Below, piece by piece: positions 56,385 to 64,000 of a stretch of 64,000 nt of DNA (position 1 is the first letter of the stretch; each line of letters starts with the position of its first letter). The position numbers and the translations under genes were made by a program. The DNA is taken from contig JAQWNC010000026.1 in assembly GCA_029246505.1 (NCBI GenBank), positions 19,956 to 83,955 on the forward strand, read 5' to 3'. The DNA comes from Arenicellaceae bacterium (GTDB lineage: Bacteria > Pseudomonadota > Gammaproteobacteria > Arenicellales > Arenicellaceae). The notes under the pieces were generated by a model. That model had not been told where the DNA came from. It saw only the letters and a program-made list of their open reading frames with translations, and did no database searches.

Positions 56385-56432
56385 GCATTGGAGCATGACT
56401 CATTGGAGAATTGCCCAAAAGGTTATGGCCTC
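56385..56432 (+). repeat. 48-bp direct repeat, copy 2
   Basis: Second copy (one A/G difference). It sits just before the nuclease gene; the in-frame ATG at 56395 falls inside the repeat, which is one reason to reject it as that gene's start. Confidence 0.9.
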
Positions 56433-56535
56433 CAAAAACTCATTTATTAACCGACACCAACCATTAGGGGAACCTATTTCAAACGGCTTTAGCCCATCAT
56501 TGGCTATGCAATCTATCAGTAAGTTGAGATTAGCC

Positions 56536-57228
56536 ATGCGGTCATTGTTTGTGATCGTATTGTTCGTATGTAGTACCCCCAGCTGGTGTGATGAGGTTCT
56601 GATTGGGAAGGTTGTTCGCGTGGTGGATGGTGACACCCTTCTAATGCTCGATTCAAAAAATGCTCAACATAGGGTGCGTCTTTCGGGTATAGACGCCCCT
56701 GAAAGTAACCAGCCATTTGGAAAAGTATCGAGGCAGAACCTTGCCGATCTCGTATTTCAGAAACAGGTAAAAATCGAAACGGGAAATAAAGACCGATACG
56801 GAAGGTTGATAGGAAAGATATGGGTGGAGTCTGAGGACTGTTCTGGCTGCGGCATGACGCTAGACGCGAATCTCGCTCAGGTTACAGCCGGGCTTGCTTG
56901 GTGGTACCGTGATTATGCTTACGAACAATCGCTAGAAGATCGGGGGCTGTACGAATCAGCCGAGCATGAGGCAAAAGCTAAGCAGGTTGGGTTGTGGGGG
57001 GATACCGAGCCACACGCACCTTGGGATTGGCGAAGTGGATCAGTTCTTGCGGCAGATGCACCAGAGGGGTGCCCGATAAAGGGAAACATTAACAGCGATG
57101 GTGTGCATATTTATCATACCCCTGGGAGGCGGTCGTATGCTGCAACGCGCATCGATTTGCTAAAAGGCGAGAGATGGTTTTGTAGTGAAGAAGAGGCTGT
57201 TGAGGCCGGATGGCGCGCAGCCCGTTGA
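56536..57228 (+). CDS. Exported thermonuclease-like (SNase) protein
   Basis: 230 residues. Signal peptide MRSLFVIVLFVCSTPSWC is followed by the staphylococcal-nuclease fold: VVRVVDGDTLLML, RVRLSGIDAPESNQPFG and KDRYGRLIGKIWV hold the calcium Asp and the two catalytic Arg with Glu of the family. The last about 55 residues (CPIKGNINSDGVHIYHTPG, GERWFCSEEEAVEAGWRAAR) form a small domain often attached to such nucleases or to Ada-type zinc modules. The frame is open from 56395 but that part is repeat sequence. Probably a secreted or periplasmic DNase/RNase. Confidence 0.88.
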   Translation: MRSLFVIVLFVCSTPSWCDEVLIGKVVRVVDGDTLLMLDSKNAQHRVRLSGIDAPESNQPFGKVSRQNLADLVFQKQVKIETGNKDRYGRLIGKIWVESEDCSGCGMTLDANLAQVTAGLAWWYRDYAYEQSLEDRGLYESAEHEAKAKQVGLWGDTEPHAPWDWRSGSVLAADAPEGCPIKGNINSDGVHIYHTPGRRSYAATRIDLLKGERWFCSEEEAVEAGWRAAR

Positions 57229-57268
57229 AGAACGGGAAACTCTTTTAGTATTGCTGAACGTTTTTGTA

Positions 57269-57379
57269 TTAATACCCACAGTTCTGATAATTCTGAGCAA
57301 GGCACTCACGGCTGAGTACTTGTGCTTTTGATACATCCGCTACTGCCATTTTTACCGCGACTATCTGTTTGTTTTTCAT
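57269..57379 (-). CDS. Possible 36-residue peptide beside the tRNA fragment
   Basis: ATG 57379 with GGAG five bases upstream encodes MKNKQIVAVKMAVADVSKAQ then VLSRECLAQNYQNCGY. It lies where an integrase gene would be expected after the tRNA end. Basic first half, two Cys in the second. It could be a real small gene or the relic of something longer. Confidence 0.3.
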   Translation of the reverse strand: MKNKQIVAVKMAVADVSKAQVLSRECLAQNYQNCGY

Positions 57380-57451
57380 CACTCCGTGTACCCCGCGTGT
57401 ACCCAGACAAAATTAGTGAAACTCCCTATTCACCTAACTCTTTGATAATAT

Positions 57452-57502
57452 TGGCGCGCCCGGAGAGATTCGAACTCCCGACCCCCTAGTTCGTAGCCAG
57501 AG
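57452..57502 (-). tRNA. 3' fragment of a tRNA-Arg(ACG) gene (partial)
   Basis: On the reverse strand the sequence runs from the anticodon arm (loop CTACGAA, anticodon ACG) through the T-arm GGGAGTTCGAATCTC to the acceptor strand CGGGCGC-G-CCA with CCA encoded. The matching 5' acceptor strand GCGCCCG and the D-arm are missing; upstream is AT-rich DNA. So this is not a working tRNA but the kind of 3' fragment left by integrases that use tRNA genes as attachment sites. Confidence 0.8.
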
Positions 57503-57980
57503 CATTGATCTATATAAAACATGAATATTATCAGGTTCTTAGGTATATCTCAGCCCCCCACTAGTGAATACTTTTACCTCGTATAAGCCCTTGTTTTACA
57601 TCAGTTCATGTTGCCCCAATGGGGGGGATTTCTGGTCCCTTAGAGGATGTTAATGCAGCCGAACAGTTTTCTAATCAAGGATAAGGATCAGATGGGATTC
57701 CCGGGGTCACTTAGCGCAATAAATGGACAAGGTTCAGTCAAAGGTAGATACCTAGAATTAACTCTACGGCATACCTATACAACATGCATACTACGCTATC
57801 AAATTTCCCCTTTTTCAGAACTCTAGTGCCTTACTGGTAGAGTAGCCTTAGTTGATTGAAATAGGCCTGAGACCAGCCCTAAATGGCTTCATTTCAGGCT
57901 TCAGGGGGGTTAATTTAATGAGGGGGTGGGGGCAAAAACGGTTCCTATTCGAATAGGGGGTGGTACCCCCTTCTCATACT

Positions 57981-58070
57981 TACTACGTTTTAAAAAGCAC
58001 CCTATAAACGTCAGTTTCTAGGTAACTAATTTAAACACGCGAATGACTGCTTATTGCCCAAAGCGGTCAT
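57981..58070 (+). repeat. 90-bp inverted repeat, left copy
   Basis: Runs from TACTACGTTTTAAAAAGCAC to AAGCGGTCAT. It is the exact reverse complement of 62736-62825 except for one base (A at 58061 against T). The inner 31 bases are the REP-like palindrome. The outer edge has no obvious target duplication. Confidence 0.95.
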
Positions 58071-58190
58071 TGGGATTTACATTGAGAAAATACAGTTGTT
58101 GTGCGATTCTAAATACTTCTATGCCTAACCATCACCTAGATAGTCATCGATGACAATTTGACGATGCTAAATTAGATAAACAGGTGCTTT

Positions 58191-59237
58191 ATGGAATTAG
58201 TTGTTAAGAAATACGCTGCCAAAAATATAACTCTCTATGCGGTTTGCAATCTAGCATTTTGGGGGTTCTCGTTAGCGATAGTTTCTAGTCTGCAATTTAT
58301 CTCTAATGCACAAGCGCATCATAGTCGTGCAGGTTTTGACTCAAACGTTATTTCTAGCTATGAAGGCATTGTCTCTGAAGTCAATTGGCGGAATCCACAC
58401 GTTTATATAACTGTCGAATTAGCTAGTGGTGGTGACTGGTTATTCGAAACCGATGGCATTCCAATTCTAGTGCGCAGCGGCTGGTCATCAGACTCGATCT
58501 CTGTGGGAGAAAAGGTGATCGCCAAGGGGAACCCCGGCAAAAATGATCAAGAAAGGCGCGCATTACTAGTTTCTATAACCAAGGAAGACGGCGTGGTACT
58601 AAGCCCAAGGTCGCACTTTGAAACTGCGGACAATGACACTGATACGCAAGTAGATGCTAGCGCAACCAGTATGGCTGGTATTTGGGAGCTACCAAGAGGC
58701 AACAGCGGAAGTTTTTTACAAACCTGGGGGAATATTGAATTAACGCCATACGCTATTACCGCCCGCGATGCTTTTAAGCCTGAAGATCGACCAGCTGGCA
58801 AGTGTATTGGCACTCCAACCCCGATGATAATGGCAATGCCGTATTTGAATGAAATCGAGTTAGGCGATGATGTTATATATATAAGAAGTGAATTCTTGAA
58901 TAACGAAAGAGTCATCTATATGGATGGGCGAGAACATCCACAAAATGCTGCTCGCACCAACCAAGGCCATTCGATTGGGCGATGGGAAGGTGAAACCCTG
59001 GTAATTGATACTGTTTTATTCCAAGATCATCGAGCTCCCATAAGGGGTAAGAACGAAGGCGTTCCTTCAGGTGAAAACAAACACGTAATTGAAAAATATA
59101 CTTTGAACGACGATGGCACAAAGATCAGCATTGATTTCACGGTTGAAGATCCTGAATACCTTGCCGAACCCTTTAGCGAGAAACTAGAGTGGGTATATTT
59201 ACCGAATTATGAATTGTCGGAATTTAACTGTGATTAA
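58191..59237 (+). CDS. DUF6152-like exported protein, long form
   Basis: 348 residues. Signal peptide then His43-His44 (AHHSRAGFDSNVISSYEG) and NPH at 68-70 (VNWRNPHVYITVEL). Second domain: TPYAITARDAFKPEDRPAGKCIGTP, VIYMDGREHPQNAARTNQGHSIGRWEGETLVIDTVLF, ERKYTL-type strand and a final Cys (LSEFNCD). The N-terminal domain is shorter than in other copies. It lies inside the inverted-repeat pair with an MBL-fold gene 91 bases on. Confidence 0.83.
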   Translation: MELVVKKYAAKNITLYAVCNLAFWGFSLAIVSSLQFISNAQAHHSRAGFDSNVISSYEGIVSEVNWRNPHVYITVELASGGDWLFETDGIPILVRSGWSSDSISVGEKVIAKGNPGKNDQERRALLVSITKEDGVVLSPRSHFETADNDTDTQVDASATSMAGIWELPRGNSGSFLQTWGNIELTPYAITARDAFKPEDRPAGKCIGTPTPMIMAMPYLNEIELGDDVIYIRSEFLNNERVIYMDGREHPQNAARTNQGHSIGRWEGETLVIDTVLFQDHRAPIRGKNEGVPSGENKHVIEKYTLNDDGTKISIDFTVEDPEYLAEPFSEKLEWVYLPNYELSEFNCD

Positions 59238-59328
59238 TAACCGTAGCTGTTGTCATAATTCCTGATAAATTGAATTATTACAGAGGCGCACTTGAAGCTT
59301 ACCGATAGACAAAATGGGGAACTATACA

Positions 59329-60264
59329 ATGACAAACAATAGACAGCTCTTACTGCTACTGGTTTTAATGGCAACAGCGGTGTGCGCTCGTGTCGGGATA
59401 GCTCAAGAACGTTCCTATGAGTCTTATCAAGCTGTGTTTAATTTACCAGAGCGTGAACGAGCACCATTTGAAACCGTAGACGTTGAGATTCATCACGTGG
59501 CTGGAAGTTTTTATTATCTTAGTGGCGAAGGCGGGAATATCGGACTTTCAATAGGCGAAGACGGAATTATTATGGTAGACGATCAATTTGCGCCGTTATC
59601 CGAAAAAATCTTTGCTTCTATACGCACCGTTTCAGATGCTGATATCCGGTTCTTAATAAACACTCATGTTCACGATGATCACGTTGGTGGCAATTTGCAA
59701 ATAGCAGCGCACGGTGCAGAAATATTAGCGCACGAAAACGTGCGCACACGAATGATGCATGGTATCCGGGGTAATCCGCCTTCACCTAAATTAGCTTGGC
59801 CAGTTCTGACCTTTCTCGAGCCGGTGACGCTTTATTTGAATAATGAAGAAGTCCAGATTATTCCATCACCGCCAGCGCATACTGACGGCGATATTTATGT
59901 TTTTTTTATAGAATCAAACGTACTCCATTTGGGCGATGTTTTTCGAACAACAGGCTACCCTAATATAGATGTTGGTAACGGAGGAACCTTAGCTGGCACG
60001 ATCGCGGGGTTGGAGTTGGCTCTGGAACTGGCTGGGCCAGAAACCAAAATTGTTCCAGGCCATGGAGTAGTTTCATCGCGGACTGAAGTACAAGAATTAC
60101 TAGATGTCACCTTAGAGGTCAAAGCTAGAGTCGCTCTATTAGTCGAGCAAGGAATGTCGTTTGAGGAGATTGTTGCTGCGAAACCTACCGCTGATTTAGA
60201 TGACAGATGGGGTAGCCGTTTAGATCGTTTTCTACCTGGCGTATATATCGATTTGACGCAGTAA
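59329..60264 (+). CDS. Exported metallo-beta-lactamase-fold hydrolase
   Basis: 311 residues from ATG 59329, with GGGGA eight bases upstream; ATG 59314 in frame is possible. Signal peptide (LLLLLVLMATAVCARVGIAQ). NTHVHDDHVGGN is the HxHxDH zinc site, followed by a zinc His in PPAHTDGDIYVFF, the Asp of HLGDVFRTTGYPNID and PGHGVVS. This layout fits the SoxH/QuinoproteinSulfhydrylase-like and subclass-B3-like exported MBL proteins rather than a known carbapenemase; a lactonase or ester hydrolase role is as likely. Confidence 0.87.
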   Translation: MTNNRQLLLLLVLMATAVCARVGIAQERSYESYQAVFNLPERERAPFETVDVEIHHVAGSFYYLSGEGGNIGLSIGEDGIIMVDDQFAPLSEKIFASIRTVSDADIRFLINTHVHDDHVGGNLQIAAHGAEILAHENVRTRMMHGIRGNPPSPKLAWPVLTFLEPVTLYLNNEEVQIIPSPPAHTDGDIYVFFIESNVLHLGDVFRTTGYPNIDVGNGGTLAGTIAGLELALELAGPETKIVPGHGVVSSRTEVQELLDVTLEVKARVALLVEQGMSFEEIVAAKPTADLDDRWGSRLDRFLPGVYIDLTQ

Positions 60265-60674
60265 GCTAATAGGGGCAATTGGAATTCCAATTTTACATTC
60301 GAGTCTCATTTAACGAGCCCAATAAATGTGGTGATTTAGAAGTATCATAGGATGTCAGGCTGGATTTTAATGGAAGTTCCGGCCGCTTATTGCCCAAAGA
60401 GGGCGTTCGCTAACATTCTAATTAACGTGCTTGTTAGAGCTTTCATCAGGCTTAATTCCATTCTCAATTCTTACTTTTCTATGCCGGAGCTTCAAAGCAA
60501 CCCGCGTTGCAGTCATGACCATAAGAGCAGAAACCATAATTAACATCATCGGGAATACTGACTCTGTAAATTAAATTACTAACTGATCTATCACTTTTCG
60601 TAACTACCCCTGAATTAGCCTTTAGTGAAATGGCTTGTAAATGATACTTTGAGGTATACCTAGCTCTTCTCGCA

Positions 60675-61406
60675 CTACTCGGCGTTAAAGGCCTTAGTGA
60701 ATTTCATGATTCTTATGGCACCCAAACCGTGATCCGAACCTCCAACGCGCGTTAAACTCCTAAGGTCAACCTTGCTTCCATCAACATCAGCTGTAATTCG
60801 TACGACAAGGTCGTCATTAAAATGAAACCACTTGGTATAATCCGTCGCTTCAAATCTTCCCCGCGATGGATCTTCACCGGTAATGGCCCATCCAAGTTCA
60901 CTGGCAACACTAAGCGCCTTTGTGTAAGCCTCTTTTTCACTAAGCTCGGTAATAATTGGCTTTACCCAAGGGAATTTAGCTCGCTGTCGGTTCGCTGTTT
61001 CCTCGGGATATTCAAAACTGTTTGTTCTTGCCGGAGCATCTAGCAGTGCTTCGAATACCGGCAGATTTTCCATATCCGTGCTTATGTCATGTACACCGCG
61101 TATCCCGGTCCAATCATCAGGTTCTTGGTTGACGCCATAAACATAACCACCCACAGAAAACGCCACTAAAGCCACAAAGGAAATAATTGTTCTACTAATA
61201 TCTTTGATAGAATATTTCAGCAGCATAAACAGTATGACAAGAGAGGCCACAGCGGAATATTTCATATAGTCCATGGTCATTCGAAAGCCGGTCATTGGTT
61301 CCCAAAACCCCAATTTCGTTCCTAGACCACCGAATAGTGGTAATAGTGCAACGAGTGCAACGACAAAGATAATTTTAAATGAAACAGCTTTTGTTTTGTT
61401 CTGCAT
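60675..61406 (-). CDS. Membrane protein with C-terminal DUF1499 domain
   Basis: 243 residues from ATG 61406 (GGAGA upstream); the frame is open to 61493. Three N-terminal membrane segments (about 10-30, 45-65, 70-90) precede the DUF1499 domain: GVHDISTDMENLPVFEALLDAP, ALSVASELGWAITGEDPSRGRFEAT, WFHFNDDLVVRITAD and VDLRSLTRVGGSDHGLGAIRI are its conserved strands. Function unknown. Opposite in strand to the recombinase, 333 bases away. Confidence 0.82.
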   Translation of the reverse strand: MQNKTKAVSFKIIFVVALVALLPLFGGLGTKLGFWEPMTGFRMTMDYMKYSAVASLVILFMLLKYSIKDISRTIISFVALVAFSVGGYVYGVNQEPDDWTGIRGVHDISTDMENLPVFEALLDAPARTNSFEYPEETANRQRAKFPWVKPIITELSEKEAYTKALSVASELGWAITGEDPSRGRFEATDYTKWFHFNDDLVVRITADVDGSKVDLRSLTRVGGSDHGLGAIRIMKFTKAFNAE

Positions 61407-61738
61407 AGTGAGATCTCCGAACTTAGTTTTTTTGTTAATGCTACGAATTTTAATAAGTTTTCCAGCGTCGGTGGAACAGTTTATTAACAACAACTCTTAA
61501 TTAAACCCTTGGCCTTAAACTATTTTGGCCGATTGACTGTTAGTATCTCGCCAATAGCAGAATTGTTACTTCCTCCTAGGCGGAGCTTACCGGCTGGGGG
61601 CAGACCACGTTTTCCTAAATGTCCATTTTAAGTATATAGCAGTCATTCGTAATAAACGGAGTTCTTAGACATATTAGGGAAAGTGTTGCCATATTTAAGC
61701 ATTGAGAAGTCTAATTAGTAGGTGTTACAATAGGCTAA

Positions 61739-62428
61739 ATGAGCTTTAAGCGATATGTAACAGTGACTAAATTCATAGCGTATTACCGGGTTAGCACCGC
61801 TAAGCAAGGTAAAAGTGGTTTAGGCTTAGAAGCCCAGGAACACACTACCACTAATTATATTAAACGAGTTAATGGCGAGTTAGTTGGTTCTTTCACTGAT
61901 GTTGAGAGCGGATCTAAAAACAATCGGCCGGAACTTCAAAAGGCTTTAAGGGAATGTAGGCTAACTGGTGGCACTCTTTTAATTGCCAAACTAGACCGTT
62001 TATCACGTAACCGTCGCTTTTTAATGGACTTACAAGATTCAAGCATTACGTTTGTTTGTTGTGATATGCCAGAGGCTAATAATTTTACAGTAGGCTTGTT
62101 GGCTTGCCTTGCAGATTACGAGCGGGAGTTAATCAGTGAACGAACCAAAGCAGCATTAAAAGCAGCTAAGGCCAGAGGGGTTAAGCTGGGTAACCCTAAT
62201 CTTCATTTAGTGCGTAACACTGATACGACAGCCGCAAGTAAAGCACTCTCGCAGGCAGCACAGAAGCGTAATATTGAACTAAAGGAAGTAGTTAACGAGA
62301 TACAAGACAGTGTCAGCGATCGATTGTCACTAAGGCAGATTGCTAATCACTTGAACGAAGCTGGTTACACCACAGCCAGAGGTAACGAATTCAAGGCAAC
62401 CACGGTGAGAAGGATACTAGCGGCTTAA
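61739..62428 (+). CDS. Small serine recombinase (resolvase/invertase family)
   Basis: 229 residues. FIAYYRVSTAKQGKSGLGLE places the catalytic serine at 19; LLIAKLDRLSRNRRFL carries the conserved arginines and GLLACLADYERELISERTKAALKAAKARG the dimerisation/E-helix region. The C-terminal SLRQIANHLNEAGYTTARGNEFKATTVRRIL is a helix-turn-helix. It is about the size of small resolvases/invertases and lacks the long zinc domain of phage integrases. It lies near the right inverted repeat and is the only recombinase in the window. Confidence 0.93.
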   Translation: MSFKRYVTVTKFIAYYRVSTAKQGKSGLGLEAQEHTTTNYIKRVNGELVGSFTDVESGSKNNRPELQKALRECRLTGGTLLIAKLDRLSRNRRFLMDLQDSSITFVCCDMPEANNFTVGLLACLADYERELISERTKAALKAAKARGVKLGNPNLHLVRNTDTTAASKALSQAAQKRNIELKEVVNEIQDSVSDRLSLRQIANHLNEAGYTTARGNEFKATTVRRILAA

Positions 62429-62514
62429 CAGGGGTACCCATACGTAAGGGGTAAAGGTTTTTTTGTGTGGGCGTTAATACAGCTTTGGGCAATTAATGGT
62501 CATTTGATAAGTGG

Positions 62515-62580
62515 GGATTTGAATCATAGATGATGTGCCCGTAGGATATGGAGTTATGTATCATACAAGTACATATCGGC
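62515..62580. repeat. Dispersed repeat, copy 2 (pairs with 28014-28080)
   Basis: Same orientation as copy 1 with about 80 percent match, 34 kb away. Both are preceded by a degenerate REP-like GTCATTyG. Confidence 0.65.
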
Positions 62581-62614
62581 GTTACGCCTATTATCCCACT
62601 GTTAGCCATAGAAA

Positions 62615-62755
62615 ATGACCAATCTACATGTCGCTTACACAGAATTGGTTCGCGTGCTAGGCAGCCAGATAGAACCGTATGAGACAATCAGGCTAGTAGA
62701 AGATTATCGGAAATACTTCAGACCAAAAAAAGTGAATGACCGCTATGGGCAATAA
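62615..62755 (+). pseudogene. Gene 5' end cut off by the right inverted repeat
   Basis: ATG 62615 opens MTNLHVAYTELVRVLGSQIE then PYETIRLVEDYRKYFRPKKV, protein-like throughout, and then enters the inverted repeat (62736 on) and stops within it (NDRYGQ-stop). The EYRKYFRPKKV-type ending is reminiscent of the start of uracil-DNA-glycosylase-like proteins, where VKVLLLAES would follow, but this is a guess. Confidence 0.45.
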
Positions 62756-62825
62756 GCAGTCATTCGCGTGTTTAAATTAGTTACCTAGAAACTGACGTTT
62801 ATAGGGTGCTTTTTAAAACGTAGTA
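62736..62825 (-). repeat. 90-bp inverted repeat, right copy
   Basis: Reverse complement of 57981-58070 with one mismatch. It begins with the REP-like part (ATGACCGCTATGGGCAATAA) and ends CGTAGTA. It truncates the reading frame that enters it from the left. Confidence 0.95.
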
Positions 62826-62899
62826 TGATCAGATCGTACTACAATATATTCGTAAAGCTATAGACGCAGCTTTGATTCTGCAAACACTTTGGAAACACA

Positions 62900-63892
62900 A
62901 TGAAATCCCCGCAACCTGGTTCTATTTCGAAATTGCACTGCCTCCCAACCGTAAACTACGGAAAACATCCAATTTACAATCCATCGCTAGCGAACATAAC
63001 TCTGCGCGATCGAACTAAAGCATTTCTCGAGTACATGCCCGCCCTTTGGGATGGACTCTATCTTTACAAAGAAAATCAGAAGCGTCTAATTGAAAATAGA
63101 AATCTATACCGCTCCGAACCGACACCTATTAACTTTGACACCTTTTCTCGCGAGGGAATCCTCACTCTCAACGTTGAACCCAAGCTGATTGAAGAACTCA
63201 AGATCCAGTTAAATAAGCATATAGGATACGACATGGACTCTGTGCTTCTCGACGAACCTGAAGCAAGACACTATGTAACATTCAGCGAATGTGATCCAAA
63301 AATTAAAGCTTTGCACGATAATATTCTAGCCCGACTGAACGTCGTAAATATAGCCAAACAATACTGTAAAGCCTCAAACGTTCGTATATCTGGATTCAAA
63401 TTAAGGATACAGGATACAGATTCAGAGTTTAAACAAAACCTCTTTGAGGATGTTCGCTATAAGGTGCCAACAACAAATTACATGCATATTGACTCGAGCT
63501 TCCGTCGCAGCCAAATAAAGATGATACTCTATTTAAATCAAGTTACTACGAGTAATGGACCGTTTTGCTATGTAAGCGGCTCCCATAAAATAAAGGATCC
63601 AATTTGGAGAAAAATTTCACGAAGGGTCAACCACAAAAATGGTTACCAATCGTGGGATGCTGCAGGACGAGAGCGATTCATGAAATTACCAAATTTCTTA
63701 CGCCACAAGGCTGAATTTGGAAATGATTTATTGCCAGAGAACAAATACCACAAAATAGTAATGGATGAAGAAGTAACCGTAACAAGCAAAGACGGAAATT
63801 TTGTATTGTTCGATAATGCTGGAATTCATCGCGGTGGCCTTATAGAAGCTGGTCGACGAATATCACTTCAGTGGTCTATGGAAGCAGTTTAA
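62900..63892 (+). CDS. Phytanoyl-CoA-dioxygenase-like Fe(II)/2-oxoglutarate oxygenase
   Basis: 330 residues. The non-heme iron site His196-x-Asp198 (YMHIDSSF) and His310 (FDNAGIHRGG), with a 2-oxoglutarate-binding Arg at 319 or 320 (AGRR), match the PhyH family; ILYLNQVTTSNGPFCYVSGSHK is the signature strand. No signal peptide. Family members hydroxylate lipids, sugars or secondary metabolites; substrate not evident. Complete in the window and 74 bases after the right inverted repeat, so outside the bracketed unit. Confidence 0.88.
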   Translation: MKSPQPGSISKLHCLPTVNYGKHPIYNPSLANITLRDRTKAFLEYMPALWDGLYLYKENQKRLIENRNLYRSEPTPINFDTFSREGILTLNVEPKLIEELKIQLNKHIGYDMDSVLLDEPEARHYVTFSECDPKIKALHDNILARLNVVNIAKQYCKASNVRISGFKLRIQDTDSEFKQNLFEDVRYKVPTTNYMHIDSSFRRSQIKMILYLNQVTTSNGPFCYVSGSHKIKDPIWRKISRRVNHKNGYQSWDAAGRERFMKLPNFLRHKAEFGNDLLPENKYHKIVMDEEVTVTSKDGNFVLFDNAGIHRGGLIEAGRRISLQWSMEAV

Positions 63893-64000
63893 TCGTTTTG
63901 TTTTCCCAATATTCAAAACAACCATCATTAAATAATGTGTGTGCAGCATATTTCACAAACCAAAATGCGAGAACTGCACACTATTCAACAATCCCAAAAT

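Larger units (their letters stand above)
57229..58190. other. Integration-scar region without a normal gene
   Basis: Holds a 36-codon reverse frame, a tRNA-Arg 3' fragment, a perfect 14-base palindrome CCTATTCGAATAGG (57944-57957), a nested hairpin around 57868-57900 and the left 90-bp inverted repeat. A direct repeat GGGTACACG occurs twice on the reverse strand (57386-57408), in the spot where tyrosine-integrase genes usually begin beside a tRNA. Confidence 0.5.
62429..62899. other. Region with repeats and a truncated frame
   Basis: Holds a degenerate REP-like motif (62482-62506), dispersed repeat copy 2, a truncated coding frame and the right 90-bp inverted repeat. The promoter of the next gene should lie after 62826. 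Confidence 0.5.

Noticed and set aside
56395..56535. N-terminal extension of the SNase gene
   Set aside because: The first codons are the direct-repeat sequence and the true signal peptide starts at 56536.
57692..57829. 45-codon frame MGFPGSLSAINGQGS...
   Set aside because: No ribosome site or recognisable features; probably chance in non-coding DNA.

Overview
The window reads as chromosome of a free-living, probably marine gammaproteobacterium. The evidence is a complete 13-gene complex I operon with a fused NuoCD and the extra N7 cysteine set in NuoG, a GlnK-AmtB pair, many exported hydrolases, and several copies of a small exported family with a twin-His start and an NPH motif (here called DUF6152-like). 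No 16S or other marker gene is present, so the taxon is an inference.

Layout. 1-3.4 kb: end of an NAD(P)-binding epimerase-like gene, then a lipoprotein sulfatase. 3.4-18.2 kb: nuoA-N, tightly packed, most junctions overlapping by one base. 18.6-24.2 kb: a small membrane protein with a strong terminator, a histone-deacetylase-like amidohydrolase, a GT2 glycosyltransferase, a nucleotidyltransferase/glycosyltransferase fusion, and amtB-glnK with a candidate NtrC site upstream. These parts look like ordinary core genome.

24.5-64 kb is accessory in character. It holds seven intact genes with twin-His/NPH or with the C-terminal domain found in long members, one further family member of the N-terminal type, and one broken copy, interleaved with exported amidase, amidohydrolases, metallo-beta-lactamase-fold proteins, a diheme cytochrome c, a flavoprotein with a C-terminal diheme tail, two Tat-exported aldo/keto-reductase-like proteins, a Gfo/Idh/MocA oxidoreductase and a DUF5916-type outer-membrane protein. 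Together this suggests a periplasmic catabolic region for an unidentified, perhaps cyclic or amide/ester-containing substrate. Decay is common: remnants of an IS110 transposase, an Lrp/AsnC regulator, a GFA-family protein, a cytochrome c, a secreted FFVTSxG-type protein and a DUF6152-like gene all show stops, frameshifts or truncation.

Mobility signals concentrate at 53-63 kb: a 48-bp direct repeat brackets two genes (53.4 and 56.4 kb); a 3' fragment of a tRNA-Arg gene at 57.45 kb looks like an integration scar; and a pair of 90-bp inverted repeats (one mismatch) at 57,981 and 62,736 encloses about 4.8 kb with a DUF6152-like gene, an MBL-fold gene, a DUF1499 gene and a small serine recombinase. 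A short REP-like palindrome (core GCTTATTGCCCAAAGCGGTC) is scattered about eight times from 28 to 63 kb and forms the inner end of both inverted repeats. This bracketed unit is the best candidate for an undescribed mobile or invertible element.
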